Shown here in pieces: positions 8,228-17,879 of a stretch of 64,000 nucleotides of DNA; the first letter of the stretch is position 1; each line of letters begins with the position of its first letter. Location of the stretch: positions 163,454-227,453 of the forward strand of contig NZ_FOFB01000008.1 in assembly GCF_900110645.1 (NCBI RefSeq), read 5' to 3'. The translations under genes and the position numbers were made by a program. This DNA comes from Neolewinella agarilytica. Lineage in GTDB: Bacteria; Bacteroidota; Bacteroidia; Chitinophagales; Saprospiraceae. The notes below the pieces were generated by a model. It worked only from the letters and a program-made list of their open reading frames with translations. It made no database searches and was not told the origin of the DNA.

Positions 8228-8904
8228 TACTTATTCGCTACGATCATCAGCTCCAGGCCAACGTCGTTGCTGATTACCTTATCCTTAGTCAGCCCTTCGA
8301 TGGCGCTGTTGCCATAAACGATTCCCCAGTCCAGGCGGTTAATCGTGAACTTAGGAGTAGTAGCCTTAAACTGGCCGCCATCCATGCTTACGGTAGCGGG
8401 GATCGTTACGTTACGAGTTTCCCCTTTGAGGGTAAGGTCGCCGGAAATTTCGTGGGTTGTTCCGTCAGTAGTTTCGCTAACGGGCTGGACTTTGGTGATC
8501 GTGAAAGAAGCCATGGGGAACTTTTCCACTTCAAAGAAGTCTTCGCCTTTGAGGTGACCGATGAGCTTGTCGCCTCCTTTGTCAGCAGGCATATCCGTGT
8601 TCGTAATCTGGCGGATGTCCATCGTGAATTTGCCACCAACGAGCTTACCTCCGGCGATGCGGAGCTGGCCGTCAGAAACGGGGATCGTACCGGTATGGCT
8701 GTCGCCAAGAACCTTAGCACCTTCCCAGTTGACGACACTGGCGGCGGGGTCAACAACGTACTGGGTAGCGGCTACGAGTTCAGTCGTTGCACCGGCGGCT
8801 TCACCAACGGCTTCAGAGGAGCCAATGGCTTCCCCTTCAGGGCCACCGCAGGAAGCAATAATGGTCGCAAAAGCGAGGAGATAGAAAAAGCGTTTCATAG
8901 TCAA
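8227..8904 (-). CDS. YceI family lipoprotein
   Basis: YceI proteins are lipocalin-like beta barrels that bind long isoprenoid or amphiphilic lipids in the periplasm. The N-terminus (MTMKRFFYLL..., lipobox IASC with Cys19) indicates a lipoprotein. A short acidic/Ala-rich linker is followed by the YceI domain: YVVDPAASVVNWEGAKVLGDSHTGTI, then GDKLIGHLKGEDFFEVEKFPMASFTI, ISGDLTLKGETRNVTIPA and the closing RLDWGIVYGNSAIEGL. Length (225) is normal for a lipidated YceI. The second in-frame Met (MKRFF, base 8898) may be the real start. It stands alone, convergent with the DJ-1-like gene. The ligand is unknown. Confidence 0.9.
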   Translation of the reverse strand: MTMKRFFYLLAFATIIASCGGPEGEAIGSSEAVGEAAGATTELVAATQYVVDPAASVVNWEGAKVLGDSHTGTIPVSDGQLRIAGGKLVGGKFTMDIRQITNTDMPADKGGDKLIGHLKGEDFFEVEKFPMASFTITKVQPVSETTDGTTHEISGDLTLKGETRNVTIPATVSMDGGQFKATTPKFTINRLDWGIVYGNSAIEGLTKDKVISNDVGLELMIVANK

Positions 8905-9082
8905 TGTTGGTTTGTGGAGTGGGGCAAAACACGCCCCGGTCAGATTTTATATTAAGTGAGTAACAGCAAACATAGCTCCCTTGTTAAGCCGTAAGGCAAA
9001 AAAACAGGAATTAAATGTACCAACATCAGCCAGTAGTTGCGCTGAGGCTGGGTCTTGCTTTCTGATAGTTCCACCGGGATGC

Positions 9083-10495
<1,413 letters not shown>

Positions 10496-10571
10496 TGCTG
10501 GATATATTTTGTGGTTACCGGGGTACTTCCCTTATCTGCAAAGGTAAGTCTTTCGGCTTTGTTCGTTTTTG

Positions 10572-10588
10572 GGCGCAGCCGCAGGTGC
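10572..10588 (-). repeat. Dispersed 17-bp word, exact copy (2)
   Basis: The minus strand reads GCACCTGCGGCTGCGCC with TTTG before and CAAA after. It lies about 80 bases upstream of gnd. The 22 bases centred here are identical to the copy at 15046-15062. Confidence 0.9.
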
Positions 10589-10795
10589 AAAGATTGGACG
10601 AGAAGCAGGGGTACTAAGACAGGTAGTAGGGCTAATTCCTTCCGTTCAGATTACCGGGCAAACAACCTGAAGAGAATTGGCTTTATTAAAAAATCGTTGC
10701 AACAGAATAATTTCGTTTCTACTCAACAATTGGACTTTCAGTTTGCAAAACACATTTATTAAATTCGATATAAGTTAATGTTTATGAATTGCTTG

Positions 10796-10816
10796 GTTGT
10801 TGTTGTTGTTGTTGTT
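10796..10816 (+). repeat. (GTT)7 simple sequence repeat
   Basis: Seven perfect GTT triplets lie about 75 bases before the TTG start proposed for the Cys-rich gene. Slippage here could alter promoter spacing. Confidence 0.8.
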
Positions 10817-10889
10817 AAAATTGTGGCATCTAATAAATGAGAGTAAACAATGTTAATTTTTCTCTCTTATTTTCTGCTTTGGAATAAGC

Positions 10890-11237
10890 TTGAGTTTTAG
10901 CCCTGTTACTTTCCTGAATCTTGTTTTCATAAAATTATTTTTATTGAGTTTGTTGATGACCTTTGGGTTGTCTATGACAAACACCAGTTCGCTTGCTACA
11001 GATGGTAGCGAAGAAAACCTGTGCCTGAGTGAGTACAGCTTGGTTGATTCAACCGTTCCTATGGAAGATACTCACCCTTGCTTAGCCGGTTGTGAGGAAT
11101 ATATTGTAAGGACTTACTGTGGAGCAACTGTTAGGTTTCAACATTGTCCGTGTCCGTGGTTTCCACCCTTTCAAGTCCAACGCTACAACATAATCAGGGG
11201 TATATGCGGCGATGGCAGCGGCGGAGGGGCGCCTTAA
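10890..11237 (+). CDS. Small Cys-rich secreted protein, unknown
   Basis: The 115-residue reading uses a TTG start. The N-terminal ~30 residues are hydrophobic (LVFIKLFLLSLLMTFG) and look like a signal peptide. The remainder contains seven Cys residues in about 65 positions (CLSEY, HPCLAGCEE, TYCG, HCPCPW, GICGDG), spaced as expected for disulfide pairing, and ends in a Gly-rich tail (GDGSGGGAP). I know no family for it. That it is a real gene is supported by a good rho-independent terminator starting about 40 bases after its stop. The region is AT-rich, and the next two genes form a GLPGLI/outer-membrane-barrel pair on the same strand. A role as a secreted peptide or as a substrate of that pair is speculation. 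Confidence 0.5.
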   Translation: MSFSPVTFLNLVFIKLFLLSLLMTFGLSMTNTSSLATDGSEENLCLSEYSLVDSTVPMEDTHPCLAGCEEYIVRTYCGATVRFQHCPCPWFPPFQVQRYNIIRGICGDGSGGGAP

Positions 11238-11279
11238 AATATGTATTCAGATAACTGAATGATCTAATAACAATATTTA

Positions 11280-11330
11280 TGTGGGGAAATAGCGTTTTTG
11301 CTACGTCCCCACACTTTTTTATTTTATTTA
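11280..11330 (+). terminator. Rho-independent terminator after the Cys-rich gene
   Basis: The arms GTGGGGAAATAGC and GCTACGTCCCCAC flank a TTTTT-containing loop and are followed by a T-rich tail (CTTTTTTATTTTATTT). It separates the Cys-rich gene from the GLPGLI gene. It also shows that the GLPGLI start is the later Met at 11333, because an earlier ATG at 11279 would lie in the stem. Confidence 0.8.
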
Positions 11331-11332
11331 TT

Positions 11333-12187
11333 ATGACCAAATGGATCCTATTAGCTTGTATCTCTGCATTTGGAAGTGTTTGTTGTGCGCAGTTGACTAA
11401 AACAGTCGACTATGCTTTAATCTACGACCTTTCGTACATAAGAGATACCTCTACCAACGAATACCACCATGGCTATGAATGCCTCGCCATACGGGCGGGT
11501 GATGAAGGACGTTTTCAAGATTTTAACGCTCATTTTAACGACTCCATAATCCTCTCATTTGAAGAACGCTACCCTGGTTTGAATACTGCATCACTTCCTA
11601 AGGATAAACTTAACGCAGTATTGGACGAACTCGATGCCACCATGGCAAAATGGCAAAAGCCGCATACTGATAAATACAGGATAATAAAAGATTTTGGTAA
11701 AGGTCATTCAAAAATGGTGTCGATCTACGACTTAACTCCTCAGCACCTTGAACAACCATTAGCGCAAGACTGGCAGCTAACTGCCGTTCAGGACACCCTT
11801 GCCGGAATGCGCTGTTATCAGGCAACAACATGCTATGGTGGCCGTAATTACGTGGCCTGGTATAACCCCGATATTCCTATTTCCGACGGTCCCTACGTTT
11901 TCGCTGGCTTGCCCGGCTTAATTGTGAAAATAAGCGACGAGCAAAATTGGTACAGTTTTACGCTTAAACGGGTAAGTTTAGAACCGCACGAACGCTTTTG
12001 GAATGATTACTTTATGCTGTCCGCCAGTACGCCCGTTAGTCGGGAGGTATTTGTCCAAACCATGAAAGAAAGAAAAGAGAACCCTAAGATACCTGGGCTC
12101 ATTGGACAAGAGCCAGAAGAGGTACGTCTCCGCAGGAAGAATGGATTTAAAAAACGCTTCGATTTGCTATTAGAGCAAAACAACTAG
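11333..12187 (+). CDS. GLPGLI family protein
   Basis: A secreted Bacteroidota family named after its conserved motif, present here as YVFAGLPGLIVKISDEQNWYSF. The signal peptide MTKWILLACISAFGSVCCAQ fits a start at 11333. The family region includes the TCYGGRNYVAWYNPDIPISDGP block just before the motif. The size (284 residues) is normal. It is followed after 9 bases by a large outer-membrane barrel protein, a pairing common in this phylum. The biochemical role of GLPGLI proteins is not established. They are thought to be periplasmic or surface partners of the adjacent receptor-like protein, which is an inference from context. Confidence 0.88.
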   Translation: MTKWILLACISAFGSVCCAQLTKTVDYALIYDLSYIRDTSTNEYHHGYECLAIRAGDEGRFQDFNAHFNDSIILSFEERYPGLNTASLPKDKLNAVLDELDATMAKWQKPHTDKYRIIKDFGKGHSKMVSIYDLTPQHLEQPLAQDWQLTAVQDTLAGMRCYQATTCYGGRNYVAWYNPDIPISDGPYVFAGLPGLIVKISDEQNWYSFTLKRVSLEPHERFWNDYFMLSASTPVSREVFVQTMKERKENPKIPGLIGQEPEEVRLRRKNGFKKRFDLLLEQNN

Positions 12188-12196
12188 CCCGAGCAT

Positions 12197-14818
12197 ATGC
12201 GGCACCACTTACTCCTTCTGATATTCTTTTTTGCCGCCTGTTACTTCGGTACACTTTGGGGGCAGAAAAACCAGTTGACGGGGATAGTGACGGAAATAAG
12301 CGGCGAGCCACTAGTCGGTGCCAACCTGATGGCTAAAGACGGGTTGGAGGGGAATATTTTAGCTTTTGCGATCACTGATTCCAAGGGTAGGTATCAGCTG
12401 CTCCTACCGCCTGGCCTCGACTCGCTCTGGGTGGAAGTGAAGCACCTGACCCAAAACGCTGAGGGAAAGTGGCTACCCAATCGGTCGCAGGAACTCAACT
12501 GGCAGCTCTTACCGCGCACTTACGAGCTGCCCACCATGGAAGTCACCCAGCAAGCCGTAACCCGGCGCGGCGATACGCTGATCTTTGACGTGGCGCAGCT
12601 ACGGGAGAAAAGCGACCAGAACATCGAACAGCTCCTCCAACGCATACCGGGCATCACCGTCAGTCCAGAGGGGCAGATCAGTTATGAGGACCTACCGATT
12701 TCCAAGTTCTACATTGAGGGGCTGGATCTACTGGAAGGCCGCTACGCCATCGCGACCCGCAACCTGAGCGTAGACGCCATCCGCGACGTTGAAATACTGG
12801 AACGTCACCAACCCATCCGGGCGCTGGATTCCATCATCGTGCCGCCAAACGCGGCGATCAATCTTCGTCTGAAGTCCAGTATTACGTTCGCGGGAACGAT
12901 GGAGGGTGGCCTTGGGCTTTCCCCGGCGCTCTACGACGCTCAGGGAACGGGCTTCGGTTTCACCCGCCAGCAGCAGTTCAACGCCATTGGCTCGGTGAAC
13001 AACATTGGTAAGCGACGAGCCAATGATTATCAGAACTTTTACGAGGACACGGATTTCCGCCTGCCCCTGCTGTCACCCACCCTCGCTCGCAAACCTTTTG
13101 GCTTACCGACCGAAGCCTATCTCGATAACCAGGAATATACCGGCAGCTTGAGCTTTTTACGCAAAATCAAGGACCAAAGTCAGTTCAAACTGAATGGCTT
13201 TGTCGTTACCGACGCGATAGACTTTCAGGGGGGTAACACTACTGTTTTTCGAGACGATAACAACGCGGCAACCTTCAGCGAAAGCTTAGTCGCCCGCCAA
13301 CAAATTGACCGCCTCAACGGCCGCCTGCTCTACGAAATTAACCGCAAGCGCTTTTACCTCAACAGTACGGTGGAAGTAGAAGCCAATCAGGACGAAACCC
13401 TGGGCGATAATGTTGTTAACGGCGCGTTCGTTCCGGAACAATTCGGGCAGGAAGATTGGGAGGTCGACGGAAACTTCCAGGCCATTGTACGCCATAAACA
13501 AAAAGCATTCCAACTCTGGGGCAACCTCAACTATCAGGAGCAGGATGTGGCGCTGGCCGTTGCACCACTAGTGGTTTCGGTGCCGGAGCTACCTCTACTC
13601 ACTTTGGATACGGCCCGGCAAACAGCCCGGCGTACAGCGCTGACTGGTAACGTGTACACCAGCCTGGCAACCAGGAAAGGACGATGGCAGGCCAGCGGCC
13701 GGGTGGGGCTGAAATTCGAGCGAGAAACTCTGGGCTCTATCTTGCAGGAGGACCGGTCGGGGTCTGAACGTCTACCCGCAGCCTTATTTCAAAACGACAC
13801 CCGCCAGCGGATTTTGCGCCCCTATTTCTACCAACAGCTCAAACGGGAAACTGACCGTCATTTCTGGACGCTCACGTTGCCACTTTCCCTTGACCTGTTT
13901 TCCTACGAAGACCGACTCCGACGGGGTGCCCTACGCCAAAACCTCTTGGTGACGAAGCCTGGCCTGGGCTACAGCTACCGTTTCCCGAAGGGACAATTCC
14001 TTTCCTTCGGCTACAGCTTCAACCTGGATTACCAACGCGACAACCAGTTGTTTGAGGGCTACATCCTGCGCCGCAACCGGTTTTTTGACCGCACGGCTGC
14101 CGACGTGAACCGCTCCCGGGCACACCAGCTGTCCGTAAGCTTTAGGGGGAATAACCTGGCGTCTACTCTTCGCTACCAGACTAACCTCAGCGCAGGTTTT
14201 ACGTCCACTGATCTACTCGCCGAAGCCAGCTTCGATGCCACCGGCCAGAGCCAGAGCCTTGTACAGGAACGAAATACGAGGAGGCGCTATGCCTGGGGAA
14301 ATCGACTGGTATGGGCCGTTAGTTCCGGCTTCGAATTACGGCTGAATACGGAGTATACCCTGGCGAACTACCCGATTGTGCTCAATGGCCGGGTAAGTCG
14401 TCAGTTTTACGATCAGTTTAGCCTGAAATTGGAAATGGAGCAGGTATTCTCCAGCGCGGTTTTCCGGCTGTCTCCTGAGTTGGTCCGCACTTTCAGTGAC
14501 CTGGCCAGTCTGGTGCAATGGCAGGAAAAGCTTGGGGGTAGTTACTACCAGAAGTTGCCCGATGGCTGGGGAGCTACCCGGTTACAATACACCTACCAAA
14601 ATTTTCGTAACGACGATCGGACGGCAACGACGAACCTCCTCAGCATGAGTTACGAGCGCAAGGTATTTGACGATAATTGGGAGCTGCGCCTAGTAGCGCG
14701 CAACTTACTCGGAACGGAAACTTATCAGTGGTCAGGCATTGATGTGTATGCGGTTTCTGCTTCCTCTTTCCGGCTCCGTCCCCGGCAATTATTCGTGAGC
14801 CTGAAGCGCACGCTTTGA
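12197..14818 (+). CDS. TonB-dependent-receptor-like outer membrane protein with carboxypeptidase-regulatory domain
   Basis: After a signal peptide (ending about FGTLWGQ), residues ~26-100 form a carboxypeptidase-regulatory-like beta sandwich (LTGIVTEISGEPLVGANLMAKD ... GRYQLLLPPGLDSLWVEV). A plug-like segment follows (RRGDTLIFDVAQLREKSDQNIEQLLQRIPGITVSPEGQISYEDLPISKFYIEGLDLLEGRY). The rest, to residue 873, is a beta-barrel with many alternating aromatic strands, ending FRLRPRQLFVSLKRTL. The plug lacks an obvious TonB box, as is usual for this sub-group paired with GLPGLI proteins. It is probably co-transcribed with the GLPGLI gene. The transported or bound substrate is unknown. Confidence 0.87.
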   Translation: MRHHLLLLIFFFAACYFGTLWGQKNQLTGIVTEISGEPLVGANLMAKDGLEGNILAFAITDSKGRYQLLLPPGLDSLWVEVKHLTQNAEGKWLPNRSQELNWQLLPRTYELPTMEVTQQAVTRRGDTLIFDVAQLREKSDQNIEQLLQRIPGITVSPEGQISYEDLPISKFYIEGLDLLEGRYAIATRNLSVDAIRDVEILERHQPIRALDSIIVPPNAAINLRLKSSITFAGTMEGGLGLSPALYDAQGTGFGFTRQQQFNAIGSVNNIGKRRANDYQNFYEDTDFRLPLLSPTLARKPFGLPTEAYLDNQEYTGSLSFLRKIKDQSQFKLNGFVVTDAIDFQGGNTTVFRDDNNAATFSESLVARQQIDRLNGRLLYEINRKRFYLNSTVEVEANQDETLGDNVVNGAFVPEQFGQEDWEVDGNFQAIVRHKQKAFQLWGNLNYQEQDVALAVAPLVVSVPELPLLTLDTARQTARRTALTGNVYTSLATRKGRWQASGRVGLKFERETLGSILQEDRSGSERLPAALFQNDTRQRILRPYFYQQLKRETDRHFWTLTLPLSLDLFSYEDRLRRGALRQNLLVTKPGLGYSYRFPKGQFLSFGYSFNLDYQRDNQLFEGYILRRNRFFDRTAADVNRSRAHQLSVSFRGNNLASTLRYQTNLSAGFTSTDLLAEASFDATGQSQSLVQERNTRRRYAWGNRLVWAVSSGFELRLNTEYTLANYPIVLNGRVSRQFYDQFSLKLEMEQVFSSAVFRLSPELVRTFSDLASLVQWQEKLGGSYYQKLPDGWGATRLQYTYQNFRNDDRTATTNLLSMSYERKVFDDNWELRLVARNLLGTETYQWSGIDVYAVSASSFRLRPRQLFVSLKRTL

Positions 14819-14823
14819 GGGTA

Positions 14824-15010
14824 CATTTAAGCATAGGGTGTTCCCTTTATTGAGTTACGGGCATGACGGTTTTTAGAAGCTAGCTCGCAAGAGCTTCGTA
14901 GCACAGGTCTGGGGTTTGCTTCGCAGCTGCCTCCGGCGGTTAGCCCAGATAAGGCCCCAAAAAACCGTCACGGCTCATCCCCAATAGACGGAACACCCTG
15001 CATTTAAGCA
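14824..15010. mobile_element. MITE-like element (167 bp) with 10-bp target site duplication
   Basis: The direct repeat CATTTAAGCA (14824-14833 and 15001-15010) flanks a 167-bp body. The body ends are inverted: the left end reads TAGGGTGTTCCCTTTATTG and the right end, complemented, reads CAGGGTGTTCCGTCTATTG. Similarity continues inward to GACGGTTTTT on both sides, roughly 30 of 41 positions. The interior holds no reading frame. TIRs beginning CAGGG and an 8-10 bp duplication recall elements moved by ISAs1-type transposases, but this assignment is only a guess. No transposase lies in the window. Confidence 0.85.
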
Positions 15011-15045
15011 CCAAGAATATAAACCCTGATTACCATTTACTGCAG

Positions 15046-15062
15046 GGCGCAGCCGCAGGTGC
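15046..15062 (-). repeat. Dispersed 17-bp word, exact copy (3)
   Basis: The minus strand reads GCACCTGCGGCTGCGCC, with the same flanks as the copy at 10572. It forms an inverted pair with the weaker copy at 15132-15150. Confidence 0.9.
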
Positions 15063-15073
15063 AAAGTGGATTA

Positions 15074-15114
15074 TAAAAAAGCAAGGGTAAGCTGGCGGCG
15101 CTTTTGCCCTTGCT
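15074..15114 (-). terminator. Rho-independent terminator of the rpiB/membrane-protein operon
   Basis: On the minus strand AGCAAGGGC is followed by a 17-base loop, then CCCTTGCTTTTTT. It lies about 40 bases beyond the stop of the last operon gene. Confidence 0.8.
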
Positions 15115-15131
15115 CCTTTTACCCCTTCACG

Positions 15132-15150
15132 GCACCCGCGCGCCGTCGCC
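15132..15150 (+). repeat. Dispersed 17-bp word, degenerate copy
   Basis: GCACCCGCG is intact to one base. The right half is CGCCGTCGCC rather than NCNGCGCC. It abuts the stop codon of the membrane-protein gene that ends at 15151, in the same orientation as the copies at other gene ends. Confidence 0.5.
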
Positions 15151-16506
15151 CTAATGGTAGAAATAGATGAAGGCATTGTCCCGCCAGACGAGGCTGTCGC
15201 TCACCACCCGTTCTTTCCGGATTTTCAGCAAATGCTCCCCTCTGCCCAACTGGTATGTCGGCATGGTATACAAGAGTCCCGGCTGCTCCCGCTTCGGGTG
15301 ATGATAAAACCGCCAGCTCGGTGCCACCACCAAACTATCGTCTACGTACAGCTGCAAGCCGCTCGTAAAGGCCAGCAAAAGGCTGTCCATATCCGCTTTG
15401 TCGTTTTCCTGGTCACCGATTCCCACAATCCCTTCCAGCACGAAACTGTGGATTCTGGCCGGCTCCAGCCCGGGAAACTTCTTTTCTATGCGGCGATTGT
15501 CCATCTGCCCGATGTAGGGAACGAAAACATCCAGATAATCCCTGGTAAGAATGCGTTCCCCGATGGTCGCCTGAATAACGGTTTCCGCATCAAACCCTGG
15601 TCGGGCAATGAAATTCTCTTCGTAGTTACCCGGGTTGACCCGGTCTGCGCCGTCCCTGTTTTGCAGCGGGAAATAAATATTGCGGACCAGCACTAAAGAG
15701 CTCACACAAAGCCCCGCCAGAATGATGACCCAAAGCCAGCGAACGAGTTTTCGACCAAAGGGCAGGTCGATCAGATTATAGTAAAAGGGGCGATAGAAGC
15801 GAGCCAGCGTAACCCAGCCCATGAAGCGATAAAAGGGGAAGTAGATTCTTTGCAGCCACTTTCGTTTTTTTATCCACCCGAAGGTTACAAAGTCAACAAA
15901 GTATACCCCGCCCAGCAGGTAGCCCATCAGCGCAACGAACTGAAGGGCGAAAAAAGCCAGGGATCCAGACTCCGGAAATCCACCGTTGAGTAGTACAATC
16001 AACTGGTTGATCATGCCCACAAACAGCAGGTAGGTTCCGAGGCTTATGACACAGAAAAAAAGCAGGAAGGAAAGAGAGAAGGCAATGCTGCACTGATTCT
16101 CTAAGCGCTCGATGTAGTCGTCAAATGAGCCTAGCCGTCGGCGTAGCCAGCCATCAAATCTGGGCTGAAAATTCAGTACTTCAAAGTCAAAGTCATCCGA
16201 AACAGAGCGCAGCCCGATAGCCCCGATCCATAGCCCCCGCAACAGTAAATGCAAGAGGAAAGATGCCAGCAGGGTAAAGTAGGAGATGAGGAGAATGAAA
16301 TACCCTACGGCAAACAACTGGCTCGCCATGTTGCCGCCAATCACCTTGATCAGTAAAGGTCTTTGATAGTCAACAATTGGCCCGTAGGCCCCGATCAGGA
16401 GGAAGATTACCACCCCACTAATGATAAGTTCGAGCTGCCAGCTGTCTTGCTGGATGGTATTCAGCCAGTTGGTGAGACGTTTCTTCTTTTCTTCCATTGG
16501 CAGCAT
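15151..16506 (-). CDS. Polytopic membrane protein, paralogue B of a tandem pair
   Basis: A family I do not recognise. The protein has about 450 residues with roughly six hydrophobic helices (WQLELIISGVVIFLLIGAYG, YFILLISYFTLLASFLLHLL, LSFLLFFCVISLGTYLLF and others). A ~140-residue soluble C-terminal domain follows, probably extracytoplasmic, ending in the strand LVWRDNAFIYFYH. It is clearly a paralogue of the neighbouring gene: both share WQLEL.ISG.VIFLLIG, LRGLWI.A.GLRSVS, GSFD.YI.RLE and FMGWVTLARFYRP. It follows that gene by 3 bases, and a terminator lies behind it. An alternative start (MEEKKKR) is 3 codons downstream. The operon with rpiB does not reveal its function. Confidence 0.8.
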   Translation of the reverse strand: MLPMEEKKKRLTNWLNTIQQDSWQLELIISGVVIFLLIGAYGPIVDYQRPLLIKVIGGNMASQLFAVGYFILLISYFTLLASFLLHLLLRGLWIGAIGLRSVSDDFDFEVLNFQPRFDGWLRRRLGSFDDYIERLENQCSIAFSLSFLLFFCVISLGTYLLFVGMINQLIVLLNGGFPESGSLAFFALQFVALMGYLLGGVYFVDFVTFGWIKKRKWLQRIYFPFYRFMGWVTLARFYRPFYYNLIDLPFGRKLVRWLWVIILAGLCVSSLVLVRNIYFPLQNRDGADRVNPGNYEENFIARPGFDAETVIQATIGERILTRDYLDVFVPYIGQMDNRRIEKKFPGLEPARIHSFVLEGIVGIGDQENDKADMDSLLLAFTSGLQLYVDDSLVVAPSWRFYHHPKREQPGLLYTMPTYQLGRGEHLLKIRKERVVSDSLVWRDNAFIYFYH

Positions 16507-16509
16507 AGC

Positions 16510-17859
16510 TTATTTGTAGAAGTAAATAGTGCGCCCGTCGCTCCACCGGAGCGTATCTCCCGAAATGATTCTGGTTTTGATTAAAAGCTCGTGGCGGCCA
16601 GGCGGGAGATCATGTACCGGGATCATGTAGGAGGTACCCGGTTGCTTTCGCTGATTATGAAAGTGAAAGAGCGGAGTGACATGATGGTACAGACTGTCGT
16701 TAATGTACAGCCGGGTTTTCTTCCTGAAGGCGTTGAGAATGCGTTCATAGTCCGCATCGGGGTTACTTCGTTGACCGATCGTGAAAGCCCCATTGAGCTT
16801 AGTGCCGGTGTATTGGCTTACGTCCAGCGTAGGGTCGATGAGGAGTAAGCGCGGGTCATCATTTACGGGGATATAGGGAACGAAGGCTTCGATCCAACCG
16901 CTGGGAGAGGCATATCTGCTCTTTAGGCTTGTCCGCCAGATGCGGTTGAAATCGTTGCCTTCTTCGTCGTCGTAATTATTGGCGTCTTGCCAGACCTTAC
17001 CATCACCGGTCATCACCGGAAAGTAGGCGTATTTAACCTGTTCAATGGAAGCACCTGCCAAAATCAGTACAATCACGAAGGGGAGCAGTAAGGCCAGGTA
17101 ACGACCAAACCGATGGTCGATCAGGTTGTAGTAGAGCGGCCGGTAAAAGCGGGCGAGGGTAACCCAGCCCATAAAAATGTAGAGGTAGTAGTAGGGGCGA
17201 TTTACCCAGCGGAGCTTTTTTAACCAGCCAAGGGAAATGAAATCAATGAAGTAGATGAAGCTGAATAGTATCACCACCAGGCTCATCGTTCCAGCCCCGC
17301 CCAGGATACCCGTGCCCTGCCATTCTCCCCCAACGATTAAAAGGAAGCCACGCTGGAGGACAATGGCTACCAACGACCAGCTTACTAAGGAGAGAAAACA
17401 GAAAAGGATCAGGAAAGCAATAGTGAAAGCAACACTACAGAAGCGTTCCAGGCGGTTGATGTACTCATCAAAAGAACCTATTCGCCTCTTCAGCCTTTGG
17501 GTGAAGCGAGTTTTGAAGTTTAGCGCTTCATAGTCGATCTCTCCGGAAACGGAGCGTAAACCCACCGCTGCGATCCAGAGGCCGCGCAAAACGACGTGAA
17601 TCAAGAGGCACATCAGTAAGGAAAAATAGGCGGTGCGAAGAACGTAATAAACGAAGATTACCGTTCGGAAGCTATTGGAGGTATTGGCCAGCAGCATCGC
17701 TTCGTACTCTAGCTCGGATAGCGGTTGCCACCCACCAATGAGTAAGAAGATGACGAAACCACTGATCAACAACTCGAGTTGCCAGCTTTCCTGCTGCAAA
17801 TAGTCCAGCCATGACTTGGCGGTCTGTTTGTCTTCCTGAGTATGTTTGCTCTCCTCCAT
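16510..17859 (-). CDS. Polytopic membrane protein, paralogue A of a tandem pair
   Basis: The first member of the tandem pair (449 residues). The layout is a short charged N-terminus (MEESKHTQEDKQT), TM1 in LLISGFVIFLLIGGW, a TM2 region followed by the conserved LRGLWIAAVGLRSVSGEIDYEALNFK cytoplasmic loop, TM3-TM4, the conserved IFMGWVTLARFYRPLYYNLID segment, a last TM (LLLPFVIVLILAGASIE) and a C-terminal soluble domain with FVPYIPVNDDPRLLLIDP and a final TIYFYK strand. The loop YEALNFK...GSFDEYINRLER is the most conserved part between the pair and may be the functional core. It is predicted to lie in the inner membrane, transcribed behind rpiB with a 20-base gap. No named family can be assigned. 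Confidence 0.8.
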   Translation of the reverse strand: MEESKHTQEDKQTAKSWLDYLQQESWQLELLISGFVIFLLIGGWQPLSELEYEAMLLANTSNSFRTVIFVYYVLRTAYFSLLMCLLIHVVLRGLWIAAVGLRSVSGEIDYEALNFKTRFTQRLKRRIGSFDEYINRLERFCSVAFTIAFLILFCFLSLVSWSLVAIVLQRGFLLIVGGEWQGTGILGGAGTMSLVVILFSFIYFIDFISLGWLKKLRWVNRPYYYLYIFMGWVTLARFYRPLYYNLIDHRFGRYLALLLPFVIVLILAGASIEQVKYAYFPVMTGDGKVWQDANNYDDEEGNDFNRIWRTSLKSRYASPSGWIEAFVPYIPVNDDPRLLLIDPTLDVSQYTGTKLNGAFTIGQRSNPDADYERILNAFRKKTRLYINDSLYHHVTPLFHFHNQRKQPGTSYMIPVHDLPPGRHELLIKTRIISGDTLRWSDGRTIYFYK

Positions 17860-17879
17860 AGCGAGGAGAAAGATAAGAA

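Larger units (their letters stand above)
10496..10889. other. Gene-free AT-rich stretch with a dispersed repeat and a (GTT)7 run
   Basis: This is a 394-base divergent intergenic region. It holds a 17-bp word copy at 10572-10588 and a run of seven GTT triplets at 10796-10816, in the presumed promoter region of the next gene. The right half is much richer in A+T than the surrounding genome. No RNA gene or further open frame is supported. Confidence 0.6.
14819..15150. other. 332-base intergenic region filled by mobile and repeat sequence
   Basis: Between convergent genes lie a MITE-like element with target duplications (14824-15010), an inverted pair of the 17-bp word (15046-15062 and 15132-15150) and, between that pair, a terminator for the minus-strand operon. 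No coding sequence is supported. Confidence 0.75.
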
